The position numbers and the translations under genes were made by a program. The notes under the pieces are model-generated. The model was not told the DNA's origin. It was given only the letters and a program-made list of their open reading frames with translations, and did not search any database. A DNA stretch of 64,000 nucleotides from Bradyrhizobium sp. Rc3b (GTDB lineage: Bacteria > Pseudomonadota > Alphaproteobacteria > Rhizobiales > Xanthobacteraceae): the NCBI RefSeq assembly GCF_900114915.1, contig NZ_FOUS01000002.1:1-64000 (forward strand), read 5' to 3'. Positions 34,933 to 44,297 of the stretch are shown piece after piece (within the stretch, counting starts at the first letter, position 1; each line of letters begins with the position of its first letter).

Positions 34933-36621
34933 TCATCCGCTGTAGGTTGCCGCTACGATGATCGGCCCGAGGACCGTGAGCACCACGTTTCCGACCGCAT
35001 AGGGCACGGCGACGCCGAGGACCGGCGTCTGGCTCTCGGCCACCTCGCACGCGCCGGTCACCGCGGCATCGACGGTCATGGCTCCCGCCAGTGCGCCGCA
35101 GGTCACGACCGGGTTCATGCGCAGCACATAGAAGGCAAACAGCGTCGCGACGATCAGCGGCACGAGCGTGATGACGAGACCCATGCCGACCAGAAGCAGC
35201 CCGTGGGCCTGGATCGCGGCCCAGGCTGCGGCACCGTTGCCGAGCCCGATCGCCGCGATGAAGCCGCCGAGTCCGAGATCGCTCAGGGTCTGTTGCGCCG
35301 CCGGCGGCAATGCGCCCATGGTCGGCTTGCGTGACCGCAGCCAGCCGCAGACGAGGCCCGCGATCAGCGCGCCGCCGCCACCGCCAAGCGTGAGCGCGAC
35401 GCCGCCGATCCTGAAGCTGACGAGCCCCGCGAGCAGGCCGGCGGCGATGCCGGCGGCAAGAAAGGCGATGTCGGCGCGATCACCCGACCGCAGGATCTGG
35501 CCGATGGCCTTTGCTGCACGTTCGATATTGCGCGTGCTGCCGACAAGCGTCATGACGTCGCCGACATAGATCCGAGTGTCCGCGCTCAAGGGAACCTCGC
35601 GGCCCATGCGGGTGAGGGCGCGTAGAAAAACGCCCCGGGCGTCGGTGCCGACACGCGCCGCGATCTCCTGGATCGAGCGGCCGTGGAGATGGCGATTGTC
35701 CACGAGCACCTCCAGCACGTTGCCCGGGACGGCCTTCAAGATTTCGTCGGCGTCGATCTCGGTGCCGATGATCGGCTTGGCGGCGACGATGACCGCAGTG
35801 CGGCCGGCGATGACGATGTCGTCGCCGGCCTCGAGCACGGTCTCCAAACGTGGCTCGATGTCCGCGCCTTGGCGGACGATGCGCTCGACGACCGTGCGGC
35901 TGCCAAGTTCCTCCTCGATCGACTTGACGGTGCGCCCGGCGCCCGCGGTCACGCGATAGGCGCGGGCCTGGAACTTGCGATAAGAGAGATTTTCGGTTTT
36001 GGGCGGTTCGCCGCCGGCAAGCTCCGCCTCGAGCTTCTTTGCCTCAGCCTTCAGGTCTATCCGCATCAATTTCGGCGCGACGAAGGGGACGAACAGCAGC
36101 GTCAGGATATAGCCGAGCACGTAGGTCACCGCGTAGCCCGCCGCGATGTTCGCCTCCTGCTGGCTCAGCACATCCTTGGGCAGGCCGAGCTGGGCCAATG
36201 CGCCTGAGGCGGTCCCGATGACCGACGATTGCGTCAAGGCTCCGGCCGCGATCCCGGAGGCGGTGCCGGGATCGAGCCGGAAGCCGTGAGCAAACAACAG
36301 GACGACGACCAGTCCGGTGCCGCCCAGCACCAGCGCCATGGCGACCTGCGCGAGCGTGCGGACGCTCAAGGAGGCGAAGAACTCGGGCCCGGACCGGTAG
36401 CCGATGGTGAACACGAACAGGCTGAACAGGATGACGCGGAGCAGCGGCGGGAACGCAAAACTGCCGAGCTGTCCGAGCAGCACGGAAACGATCAGGATGC
36501 AGGCTGTGGTCCCGACGGCAAAGCCGCGGATCCGGACTCGGCCGAGGATCGTGCCGATGGCGACGGCCAGCAGCAGAAAGATTTCGGGAGCGGTGGAGAT
36601 GATCCACCTGACGGTATCCAT
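34933..36621 (-). CDS. AspT/YidE-type exchanger with RCK (TrkA-C) domains, copy 1
   Basis: 562 residues. Two membrane halves, each with about five hydrophobic segments (about 8-190 and 390-560), flank a central cytoplasmic region with two TrkA-C-like domains (about 210-375: GRTVKSIEEELGSRTVVERIVRQG, EAGDDIVIAGRTAVI; then EVLVDNRHLHGRSIQEIAARVGTDARGVFLRALTRMG). This is the aspartate:alanine exchanger family (TC 2.A.81), whose members exchange an amino acid for its decarboxylated product. A paralogue is at 42088-43788. A FixK-type box lies 57 bases upstream, shared with the divergent DUF1275 gene. Confidence 0.88.
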   Translation of the reverse strand: MDTVRWIISTAPEIFLLLAVAIGTILGRVRIRGFAVGTTACILIVSVLLGQLGSFAFPPLLRVILFSLFVFTIGYRSGPEFFASLSVRTLAQVAMALVLGGTGLVVVLLFAHGFRLDPGTASGIAAGALTQSSVIGTASGALAQLGLPKDVLSQQEANIAAGYAVTYVLGYILTLLFVPFVAPKLMRIDLKAEAKKLEAELAGGEPPKTENLSYRKFQARAYRVTAGAGRTVKSIEEELGSRTVVERIVRQGADIEPRLETVLEAGDDIVIAGRTAVIVAAKPIIGTEIDADEILKAVPGNVLEVLVDNRHLHGRSIQEIAARVGTDARGVFLRALTRMGREVPLSADTRIYVGDVMTLVGSTRNIERAAKAIGQILRSGDRADIAFLAAGIAAGLLAGLVSFRIGGVALTLGGGGGALIAGLVCGWLRSRKPTMGALPPAAQQTLSDLGLGGFIAAIGLGNGAAAWAAIQAHGLLLVGMGLVITLVPLIVATLFAFYVLRMNPVVTCGALAGAMTVDAAVTGACEVAESQTPVLGVAVPYAVGNVVLTVLGPIIVAATYSG

Positions 36622-36677
36622 GTCGCATTTCCCCCGGCGCTTTGCCGAGATCTCAGTCGGGAAATCGCGGGCATTGC

Positions 36678-36691
36678 TTGATCCAGATCAA
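36678..36691 (+). promoter_or_regulatory. FNR/FixK box between divergent units
   Basis: TTGATCCAGATCAA is a perfect TTGAT-N4-ATCAA dyad. Its centre is about 64 bases before the minus-strand AspT-type start and about 73 before the plus-strand DUF1275 start, so it could activate both. Confidence 0.8.
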
Positions 36692-36757
36692 GCCCTGCGA
36701 GCGGCAAGGCACCGCCTATCGGATGATGCGGAATTCGCGACAGCCGGCATCATCAAC

Positions 36758-37438
36758 ATGAGCGCTCTCGACCTCGCGGCCGGCGCCATCCGCCGCGACG
36801 AAACCGTGGAGATCGTCCTGCTGCTCGCCTTCGTCGGCGGCTATATCGACGCCTATACCTGGATCGTCCACGGCGTCATGGCGAATGCCCAGACGGCTAA
36901 CCTGATCTTCCTCTGGGTTTATGCGACGGCCGGCGATTGGACGAAGGCGTTTCACTTCGTGCCGCCGCTTCTCGCCTTTGCCGCCGGTATCGTGATTGCC
37001 GCATGGCTGCGCCGCGCTGCGGGCGAGCGGGCCAGCGCAATCAGCACCCTGCTCGAGATATTGCTGCTGATCGCGATCAGCATCCTGCACAACAGGCTGC
37101 CGGATCTGGCTGGAACGCTCGGCATCTCGTTCGTCGCCGCGATGCAGACCGCGATCTTCACCAGGGTCGAGGGCGTTGTTTGCAGCACGGTGATGATCAC
37201 GGGCAACATGCGCCAGGCGATCGAGGCTGTCTTTTTGGCCGCCGCCGGAGACGCGCCGCTGGGGACGCTGCGTCGGTCGGGCATCTTCTTCGCCTTGTGC
37301 GCCGTGTTCGGCTTGGGCGCCGCGCTGGGCGCCTTCGCCACCAAGGCTATTCCGGACCTCGCGCTCGGCATTCCCGTGGTCGCGCTGTTGGTCGTCTTGC
37401 TGCGCTGCGAAGCGTCGCATCAGAGGGCGGTCCAATGA
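36758..37438 (+). CDS. DUF1275 (YoaK-type) membrane protein
   Basis: 226 residues from ATG 36758; longer in-frame starts run through the regulatory region and are rejected. Six hydrophobic segments and the family pattern LLLAFVGGYIDAYTW near residues 21-35, NAQTANLIFL, GISFVAAMQTAIF and STVMITGNMRQAIEA fit DUF1275. The function is not established; members are small integral membrane proteins sometimes linked to transport. Its stop overlaps the SulP gene start (ATGA), and the pair lies behind the shared FixK-type box. Confidence 0.87.
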   Translation: MSALDLAAGAIRRDETVEIVLLLAFVGGYIDAYTWIVHGVMANAQTANLIFLWVYATAGDWTKAFHFVPPLLAFAAGIVIAAWLRRAAGERASAISTLLEILLLIAISILHNRLPDLAGTLGISFVAAMQTAIFTRVEGVVCSTVMITGNMRQAIEAVFLAAAGDAPLGTLRRSGIFFALCAVFGLGAALGAFATKAIPDLALGIPVVALLVVLLRCEASHQRAVQ

Positions 37439-39138
37439 GTGCGCCGTCCGAACCTGGATGGATACGGTTCTTCCCGCCGGCCGGCTGGCTTGGCGCCTAC
37501 CGGCGAGAGTGGTTTTCCTCCGACGCCGTCGCTGGCGTCACCCTGGCTGCTTACGCCATCCCGGTCTCGCTCGCCTATGCCGCGCTGGCCGGCCTGCCGC
37601 CTCAGATCGGCGTTTACGGCTATATGCTCGGCGGCATCGGCTATGCGTTGCTCGGTTCGTCCCGGCAACTTGCGATCGGGCCGACCTCGGCGATCTCCCT
37701 GATGATTGCAGGCACTGTCGGTGCGCTGGCCGGAGGCGATGCGACACGCTACGCGCAGATCGCAAGCCTTGCGGCCTTTGCAGTGGCGGTGCTGTGCTTC
37801 ATCGCGTGGTTGTTCAAGCTGAGCGTGCTGGTCCGCCTCGTCAGCGACAGCATCCTGGTCGGCTTCAAGGCCGGTGCCGGGCTCACGATCATCATGAGCC
37901 AGCTGCCGAGCCTGCTCGGCGTTGCCGGCGGCGGCCACAATTTCTTCGACCGCGCCATCACGCTGGCCGGCCAGCTCGGGACCGTCAACCTGCTCGTGCT
38001 CGCCGTCGGCGCGGTCGCGCTGCTGCTCCTCCTGTTCGGTGAACGGCTGCTGCCGGGCAAACCGGTCGGCATCACCATCGTCGCGCTCGCGATCGGGACG
38101 GCGACGCTCCTCGGCCTGCCGGCTCTCGGCGTGCCCGTCACCGGGAAGATACCGGAAGGTCTGCCGGCCCTGGGCATTCCGACGCTCGGCCTGCTGGACT
38201 TCGACGATCTCTTCCCGCTCGCCGCAGGGTGTATCCTGCTGGCCTATATCGAGGGCGTTTCGGCCGCCCGCAGCTTCGCCGCCAAGCACGGCTATCCCCT
38301 CGACGTCCGGCAGGAGTTCCTGGGGCTGGGCGCCGCGAACCTCGTCGTCGCCTTCGGCCATGGCTATCCGGTTGCCGGCGGGCTGTCGCAATCGGCCGTC
38401 AATGACAGCGCCGGCGCACGGACGCCGCTCGCTTTGGTGATCTGCTCGGTGACGCTCGGGCTGTGCCTTCTGTTCTTCACGGGACTCTTGACCAACCTGC
38501 CCAAGGCCGTGCTTGCAGCCATCGTCTTTGCCGCCGTCTACAAGCTCGTCGACGTTCGCGCGCTGGTGCGGATGTGGCAGGTCAGCCGGATCGACTTCTA
38601 CGCCGCAACGATTGCGCTGGTCTCCGTGCTATTGCTCGGAATCCTGCAAGGCGTACTCCTGGCGTCGATCGCTTCGATCCTTTTGCTGCTGGCCCGGGCC
38701 TCGCGGCCAAACGTCGCGTTCCTCGGCCGCTTGCCCGGCAGCGGCCGTTATTCGGACAGTTCAAGGCACGCGGACGTCGAGCCCTTGATCGGCGTCATCG
38801 CGTTCCGGCCCGAAGCCTCGCTGCTCTACATCAACGCCGAGACGATCCTCGAAACCGTCCTGATCGCGCTTCGGCGCGCGCCCGAGATCCGGCTGGTGGT
38901 CTGCGACCTCTCGGCCTCGCCCTATATCGATCTCGCCGGCGCGGGCATGCTGCACGACCTCTACGACGAGCTCGCCGCGCGAAAGGTCATTTTCTCCATC
39001 GTCGGCGCGCACGCGCAGCTCCGCGATCTCTTGCGGGCGGAAGGGCTGGCGGAGAGGACGGATAGCAGCCAGTGGCTGCGATCGCTCGATAGCGTTCTCG
39101 GCGACGAGCAGGCCGTGACGGCGCAGCGGACGGCCTGA
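37435..39138 (+). CDS. SulP/SLC26-family anion transporter with STAS domain
   Basis: 567 residues from ATG 37435. The membrane part (about 20-425) shows the SulP signature: AGVTLAAYAIPVSLAYAALAGLPPQIGVYGY, GPTSAISLM, VGFKAGAGLTIIMSQLPSLLG, and the GYPVAGGLSQSAVNDSAGARTPLA segment near residue 315. The C-terminal STAS domain is about 440-545 (PEASLLYINAETI, VVCDLSASPYIDLAGAGML). SulP proteins carry sulfate, bicarbonate or carboxylates; the substrate cannot be decided here. Translationally coupled to the DUF1275 gene. Confidence 0.92.
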   Translation: MSAPSEPGWIRFFPPAGWLGAYRREWFSSDAVAGVTLAAYAIPVSLAYAALAGLPPQIGVYGYMLGGIGYALLGSSRQLAIGPTSAISLMIAGTVGALAGGDATRYAQIASLAAFAVAVLCFIAWLFKLSVLVRLVSDSILVGFKAGAGLTIIMSQLPSLLGVAGGGHNFFDRAITLAGQLGTVNLLVLAVGAVALLLLLFGERLLPGKPVGITIVALAIGTATLLGLPALGVPVTGKIPEGLPALGIPTLGLLDFDDLFPLAAGCILLAYIEGVSAARSFAAKHGYPLDVRQEFLGLGAANLVVAFGHGYPVAGGLSQSAVNDSAGARTPLALVICSVTLGLCLLFFTGLLTNLPKAVLAAIVFAAVYKLVDVRALVRMWQVSRIDFYAATIALVSVLLLGILQGVLLASIASILLLLARASRPNVAFLGRLPGSGRYSDSSRHADVEPLIGVIAFRPEASLLYINAETILETVLIALRRAPEIRLVVCDLSASPYIDLAGAGMLHDLYDELAARKVIFSIVGAHAQLRDLLRAEGLAERTDSSQWLRSLDSVLGDEQAVTAQRTA

Positions 39139-39201
39139 GCGGGTGTGTTGCAATGCGAATGACCGCTGCGGCCGACGGTCTCGCCAGAATGCGTCCGACC
39201 G

Positions 39202-39215
39202 TTGACTTGGATCAA
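39202..39215 (+). promoter_or_regulatory. FNR/FixK box before the decarboxylase-exchanger operon
   Basis: TTGACTTGGATCAA, matching TTGA-N6-TCAA, with its centre about 113 bases before the decarboxylase ATG. Confidence 0.7.
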
Positions 39216-39321
39216 TGGAGCCAGCGGCGCCGAACTCACGATCACGCTCAGCTTCGCCCCAACTGGCATCAAATGACCATCGAGTGACCATCAAGGCACC
39301 GTCGAGGATCGGGAGAGACAC

Positions 39322-42075
39322 ATGTCCAAGGACACCAAGCCGGCGCAAAAGCGGATCGATCAGTTCTTTTCCGGGCCGGGCGCGCGGGCGGATGACTGGC
39401 GCGACCTCGTGGAGGCCGCGAAGGCGTGGGCTCGCGTCGGCAATCGGGCGGTCTACGATGCGGCACTGGCCGAGCTCTCGGTGACGGAGGAGTTCTACGG
39501 CTATCCCGGACTGCAGCTGATGGCGGCACTGCGGGAAGCGGCCTCCGCGGGCGATGGGGCAACGACGCTCGCCCTTGCGACGCGGATTACCCAGGCCCTG
39601 ACGACACGATCCTTCCGCCAGCATGCCGGCGACTGGAGCGCGAAGGATGATGGTAATGGCGACGCGCCCGAGCTGGTGCCACCGACGTTCGGTGCGCATA
39701 CGGCACGCCGGCCCTATTTCGAAACCCTGATCGTGACTGGCGTATCATCAAGTCAGTGGCCGGCGCTCGCCGCCGAATGGCGCAAGTTGCGGCGCCCAAT
39801 CGATGGCTTCATCTATGAGCCTGTCATCGTCGGCAGCCTGGAAGATGCATTCTGCGCGACCATGCTCAATCCCAATATCGCGGCCGTCATCATCAACGAA
39901 GGCTTCGGGCTGCGCTCGCGCCACAATGCACCCGTGCTGCGCTCGATCACGGCTTCGGCCGGCCTCAACGACGAGTCCGACGCCTCTGCGCTCCGGCTCG
40001 CCCAGATCATCAAGCGCGTCCGTCCCGAGCTCGACCTCTACATGATCTCGAACCGCGACGTCGAGGAGTTGGCTGGAAACCCTGAAGCCAACGTCGTTCG
40101 CCGCATCTTCTACTCCGTCGAGGAGCTTCTCGAGCTGCATCTGTCCATCCTCGAAGGCATTCAGGATCGCTACGACACCCCGTTCTTCGACAATCTGAAG
40201 AAATATGCGCAGCGTCCGATCGGCACGTTCCATGCTTTGCCGATCGCCCGTGGAAAGTCGATCTTCAAGTCCGACTGGATCCGCGACATGGGCGAATTCT
40301 ACGGGCCGAACCTGTTCCTGGCCGAGAGCAGCGCCACCACGGGCGGCCTCGACAGCATGCTGGAGCCGACCGGCAACATCAAGAAGGCGCAGGAGAAAGC
40401 GGCGAGGGCGCTCGGCGCTGACCGCGTCTTCTTCGTCACCAACGGCACGTCGACATCGAACAAGATGGCGGTGCAGGCGCTGCTCGCGCCGGGCGACATC
40501 GCGATCGTCGATCGCAACTGCCACAAGTCGCACCACTATGGAATGGTTCTGGCGGGTGCGCAGCCGCTTTATGTCGAAGCCTTCCCGATGACGGAATACT
40601 CGATGTACGGCGCGGTGCCGCTGAAGACGATCAAACAGGCGCTGCTCGGCGCCAGGGCCGACGGCCGGCTCGACCGCGTCAAGATGATCGACCTCACCAA
40701 CTGCACCTTCGACGGCCACATCTACAACACCCGCCGGGTGATGGAGGAATGTCTCGCTCTCAAGCCGGACCTGATCTTCCTCTGGGACGAGGCCTGGTTC
40801 GGCTTCGCGCGTTTCTCGCCGTTCCTGCGCCGCCGCACCGCCATGGGGGCGGCCAACGAGATCGAGGCGTGGATGCACGACCCGAAGTCGGTCGCGGCCT
40901 ATGAGAAGCAGCAGGCCGAGCTCGGCAAGAACCCGTCGGACGAGATGCTGCTCAAGACCCGGCTGATTCCCGATCCCAGGCAGATCCGCCTGCGCGTCTA
41001 CCAGACCAACTCGACCCACAAGTCGATGTCGGCGATCCGGCAAGGCTCCATGCTCTCGGTCAAGGACGTCGAATTCCACACGGTCGAGCAGCAGTTCAAG
41101 GAGGCCGTGTTCACCCACGCTTCCACCAGCCCGAACCAGCAACTCATCGCCAGCCTCGATATCTCCAGGCGGCAGATGGAGCTGGAAGGTTACGGCCTCG
41201 TGGCCAATGCGATGGAGATCGCGCTTGCCATTCGCCAGGCGGTCAACAACAACCCGCTGATCTCGAAATATTTCCGCATCCTCGGCGCCGACACCATGGT
41301 GCCTGCCCAGTATCGCCAGAGCGGCTTTACCGATTATCTCGCCGCGGGCGTGAATTGGGTCAACACCCTCAAGAGCCTGGACGAAGACGAGTTCTGCCTC
41401 GATCCGACCCGTATGACATTGGTATGCGGCATGGCTGGTTATGACGGCACCCAGTTCAAGGGTATCCTCGCCAACGAGTATAACATCCAGGTCAACAAGA
41501 CCTCGCGCAACTCGGTCCTGGTCCAGTCCAACATCAACAACACCCGCAGCGACGTCGCGCATCTCATCCGCGTCCTCGCCGAGATCGCGGGCGAGGTCGA
41601 TCGCGGGTTGGCGCAGGGCGGCGTCAATGCGAAGAAGACCTTCGAGGCACGGGTCAAGAGCCTGATGACCGACGTACCTGATCTGCCCAACTTCTCGCAT
41701 TTCCACCCGAGCTTCCGCGGCGATGCCGGCAGCAAGACCAATGAAGGCGACATTCGCAGCGGCTTTTACGCTGCCTACGACGTGGCGGGTTGCGAGCACA
41801 TCCGCCTCAACGATCCCGAGATCGATCGCCGGCTCAAGTCGGGACCAGAGCTCGTCTCGGCCAATTTCGTGATCCCGTATCCGCCGGGCTTCCCGATCAT
41901 GGTGCCCGGTCAGGTCATCACGCAGGAGACCATCGACTTCATGCGCAAGCTCGATGTGAAGGAGATCCATGGCTACGACGCCAAGGAAGGGCTGAAGCTC
42001 GTCCGCTCCGAAGCCTTGGCGAAGATCGGCAAGCCCAGGCCCGCCGCGACGCCGAAGTTGAAAGCGGCATCTTAG
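39322..42075 (+). CDS. Large PLP-dependent Orn/Lys/Arg-type decarboxylase
   Basis: 917 residues. The central and C-terminal parts follow the class-III fold of biodegradative ornithine/lysine/arginine decarboxylases: FFVTNGTSTSNKMAVQALLAPGDIAIVDRNCHKSHHYG (about 373-411), LIFLWDEAWFGFARF with the PLP-contacting aspartate, and the Schiff-base lysine K567 in TNSTHKSMSAIRQGSM. The C-terminal domain (FVIPYPPGFPIMVPGQVI) is also typical. The N-terminal 120 residues replace the usual receiver-like wing. The substrate amino acid is not evident. The exchanger gene follows after 12 bases, which suggests an amino-acid/amine (or Asp/Ala-type) decarboxylation-antiport pair consuming protons. A FixK-type box lies upstream. 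Confidence 0.9.
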   Translation: MSKDTKPAQKRIDQFFSGPGARADDWRDLVEAAKAWARVGNRAVYDAALAELSVTEEFYGYPGLQLMAALREAASAGDGATTLALATRITQALTTRSFRQHAGDWSAKDDGNGDAPELVPPTFGAHTARRPYFETLIVTGVSSSQWPALAAEWRKLRRPIDGFIYEPVIVGSLEDAFCATMLNPNIAAVIINEGFGLRSRHNAPVLRSITASAGLNDESDASALRLAQIIKRVRPELDLYMISNRDVEELAGNPEANVVRRIFYSVEELLELHLSILEGIQDRYDTPFFDNLKKYAQRPIGTFHALPIARGKSIFKSDWIRDMGEFYGPNLFLAESSATTGGLDSMLEPTGNIKKAQEKAARALGADRVFFVTNGTSTSNKMAVQALLAPGDIAIVDRNCHKSHHYGMVLAGAQPLYVEAFPMTEYSMYGAVPLKTIKQALLGARADGRLDRVKMIDLTNCTFDGHIYNTRRVMEECLALKPDLIFLWDEAWFGFARFSPFLRRRTAMGAANEIEAWMHDPKSVAAYEKQQAELGKNPSDEMLLKTRLIPDPRQIRLRVYQTNSTHKSMSAIRQGSMLSVKDVEFHTVEQQFKEAVFTHASTSPNQQLIASLDISRRQMELEGYGLVANAMEIALAIRQAVNNNPLISKYFRILGADTMVPAQYRQSGFTDYLAAGVNWVNTLKSLDEDEFCLDPTRMTLVCGMAGYDGTQFKGILANEYNIQVNKTSRNSVLVQSNINNTRSDVAHLIRVLAEIAGEVDRGLAQGGVNAKKTFEARVKSLMTDVPDLPNFSHFHPSFRGDAGSKTNEGDIRSGFYAAYDVAGCEHIRLNDPEIDRRLKSGPELVSANFVIPYPPGFPIMVPGQVITQETIDFMRKLDVKEIHGYDAKEGLKLVRSEALAKIGKPRPAATPKLKAAS

Positions 42076-42087
42076 AGGGGATCGAAC

Positions 42088-43788
42088 ATGCAGGGCTTTT
42101 TCACGTTCCTGCAGCAGAATCCGTACCTGCTGCTGTTCTTCGTCGTCGGCCTCGCCGTCTATATCGGCCGGGCCAGCATCAAGGGGTATGGCCTCGGCAT
42201 GGTTGCCGGCGCCATCGTGGTCGGCGCCGGCGTCTCGGTGTGGTCGTCGACCTACGGCGTGAAGCTCGAGCTGAACAATTTCGCCAAGAGCCTGTTCTAC
42301 TATCTCTTCATGTATGGCGTCGGGTTGCGTGTCGGGCCGTCCTTCATCAACAGCCTGAAGGGCGACGGCCTGAAGTTCTGCATCCTGGCGGTGATATCGA
42401 GCGTCATCGGACTGGCGCTGGTGGTGATCGGCGCCAAGATGTTCTCTCTCCCGCCAGGCGCAGCCGGCGGCATGTTGGCGGGATCGCAGACCATGTCGGC
42501 GGCGATCGGCTCGGCCGAGCAGGCCGTCACGTCGGGCGTCGTCAAGCTGCCCGAGGGAATGAAGCCTGAGGATGCCTCAGGCATGATCGCGCTGTCCTAC
42601 GGTATCACCTACATCTGGGGCACCGTCGGCATCATCCTGATCTGCAAATACCTGCCGCGCTGGTGGGGCGTCGACGCCAGGGCCGCCGCGAAGCAGTACG
42701 AGCGGGAATTCGGCGTCAAGGATCTCGAAGGCGGCGGCCTGACCGGCTATCGTCAGTTCGGTCTGCGGGCCTACCGGCTGGAGAACCCGGCGACGGTCGG
42801 TATGAGCATCGCGAAGTTCCGCGCGATAAATCCGGAATACCGGATCGTCAATGTCGGGCGGAACGGCGAGCCGCAAGGCGCGGATGCCGACCTCGTGCTG
42901 CAGAAGGGCGACATCGTCGCCCTCGGCGGCTCGACCGAGCACCTCACCGAGAAGATGGGCCTCATCGGTCCGGAGGTCTCGGATGCCAAGACGCTCGGCA
43001 TTCCCATGGACCAGGCGGACATCCTCATCACCAACAAGGAGATGGTGGGGCGCACCTTCGAGTCCTTCCGTGACACCGCGATCGCCGGCCAGCTGCAGGT
43101 CACCAAGGTCGAGCGCGGCGGCGTGCAGATTCCGGCCGGTCTCAAGACCAAGCTGGAGCGGATGGACATCGTTTCCGTGGTCGGCTTGAAGTCTGCCGTC
43201 AACGAGCTCGGCGAGATGTGGGGCCGCATCGCCAGGTCCAACACCTCGACCGATCTGCTGACGCTGGCTGTCGGCATGATCATCGGCTTCCTGATCGGCA
43301 AGATCGAATTCCCGGCATTCGGCGCCAAGGTCGGCCTCGGCAACGCCGGCGGTCTGTTGCTGTCGGGTGTGATCGTGTCGTCGGTCGTGTCGCGTCTGCG
43401 CTTCTTCGGCAACACGCCGAACGCGGCGCGCAACGTGCTGGAGGATCTCGGCCTCGTGGTCTTCGTCGCCATCGTCGGCGTCAATGCCGGCGCGGGACTG
43501 CTGTCGCAGCTCACGGGTGCGGTTGCCTTGAAGATATTCCTGGTCGGCTTCATTGCGTGCACGATCCCGCCGTTCATCGTCTGGGCGATCGGCTACCACG
43601 TCTTCAAGATCAACCCGGCCGTACTGATGGGCGGCGTTGCCGGCGCGCGGTCGCACTCCGGCCCGGCCCGCGAGGCCGCGGTCGAGATCCAGAGCTCCGT
43701 GCCCTGGATCGGATTCCCGGTCGGTTATGCCGTCTCGGGCATCCTGCTCACCGTGTTCGGCTACTTCGCAATGATCCTTGCGCAATGA
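42088..43788 (+). CDS. AspT/YidE-type exchanger with RCK (TrkA-C) domains, copy 2
   Basis: 566 residues, 12 bases after the decarboxylase stop. Membrane segments occupy about 10-190 and 390-566; two TrkA-C-like domains lie between (about 215-380: VGMSIAKFRAINPEYRIVNVGRNGE, LQKGDIVALGGS; then ITNKEMVGRTFESFRDTAIAGQLQVTKVERGG). The conserved loop GGMLAGSQTMSAAIGSAE and VAGARSHSGPAREAA mark the aspartate:alanine exchanger family. Known members couple substrate/product antiport to a decarboxylase, generating proton-motive force and alkalising the cell. The tandem position makes it the likely partner of the 917-residue decarboxylase. Confidence 0.9.
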   Translation: MQGFFTFLQQNPYLLLFFVVGLAVYIGRASIKGYGLGMVAGAIVVGAGVSVWSSTYGVKLELNNFAKSLFYYLFMYGVGLRVGPSFINSLKGDGLKFCILAVISSVIGLALVVIGAKMFSLPPGAAGGMLAGSQTMSAAIGSAEQAVTSGVVKLPEGMKPEDASGMIALSYGITYIWGTVGIILICKYLPRWWGVDARAAAKQYEREFGVKDLEGGGLTGYRQFGLRAYRLENPATVGMSIAKFRAINPEYRIVNVGRNGEPQGADADLVLQKGDIVALGGSTEHLTEKMGLIGPEVSDAKTLGIPMDQADILITNKEMVGRTFESFRDTAIAGQLQVTKVERGGVQIPAGLKTKLERMDIVSVVGLKSAVNELGEMWGRIARSNTSTDLLTLAVGMIIGFLIGKIEFPAFGAKVGLGNAGGLLLSGVIVSSVVSRLRFFGNTPNAARNVLEDLGLVVFVAIVGVNAGAGLLSQLTGAVALKIFLVGFIACTIPPFIVWAIGYHVFKINPAVLMGGVAGARSHSGPAREAAVEIQSSVPWIGFPVGYAVSGILLTVFGYFAMILAQ

Positions 43789-43808
43789 TCAAGAGGGGGA
43801 AGAAAGTC

Positions 43809-44243
43809 ATGAAGAAACTTGCCGTTGGCGTCGCCCTGGTTGCCTCGATTGCGGCCCTGACCGGTCTCAGCACGCCGTCGCGTGCCGAGACCGGCGAGGT
43901 CGCCGTCGTCTTCACCAAGGGCGGCTTCATCGTCGGTGTCGGGGGCGGTGAGGGCGTTCTGCTCCTCAGGGGCAAGAAATATCCCTTCACCGTCTCCGGC
44001 ATGAGCGTCGGCCTCACCGTCGGGGCCTCGACCACGAAGTTCGTCGGTCGGGCGCTCAATCTGAAGGGGCCAGCATCCATCGAAGGCTCCTATGCGGTGG
44101 GAGGAGCGGGCGGAGCCGTGGCCGCAGGCGCCGGCGCCGTTCAGCTGCAGAACGCCAATGGCGTGATCCTTCAGCTCAGCGGTCCGAGGGTTGGCGCGGA
44201 AGTGTCGGCTGCCGTCGGCGGTGTCACGATCCGCCTGAAGTGA
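43809..44243 (+). CDS. Small exported Gly/Val-rich protein, paralogue of 53183-53653
   Basis: 144 residues from ATG 43809, with an AGAGGGGGAAG ribosome site. Signal peptide 1-26. Mature part: KGGFIVGVGGGEGVLLLRGKKYPFTVSGMSVGLTVGAS, then GSYAVGGAGGAVAAGAG, LQLSGPRVGAEVSAAVGGVTIRL. The same order of motifs (GxLxVGGGxGxGxLxYRGKxYPFxxSGxSxGxTVGA) occurs in the gene at 53183-53653. I recognise no named family. Twenty bases after the exchanger gene, it ends that operon just before a terminator. Confidence 0.75.
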   Translation: MKKLAVGVALVASIAALTGLSTPSRAETGEVAVVFTKGGFIVGVGGGEGVLLLRGKKYPFTVSGMSVGLTVGASTTKFVGRALNLKGPASIEGSYAVGGAGGAVAAGAGAVQLQNANGVILQLSGPRVGAEVSAAVGGVTIRLK

Positions 44244-44266
44244 TCCGGAGGGCAATCAGGGCAATC

Positions 44267-44291
44267 GGGCTGCCTCACCGGCAGCCCTTTT
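44267..44291 (+). terminator. Rho-independent terminator between convergent units
   Basis: Perfect 8-bp stem GGGCTGCC / GGCAGCCC around TCACC, followed by TTTT. It lies 24 bases after the small exported protein gene and 6 bases before the 3' end of the minus-strand PPK2 gene. Confidence 0.85.
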
Positions 44292-44297
44292 CGCGTC

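Noticed and set aside
39748..41970. 740-codon open frame on the minus strand
   Set aside because: It lies fully opposite the decarboxylase gene, whose catalytic motifs are intact; high-GC codon bias creates such shadows.
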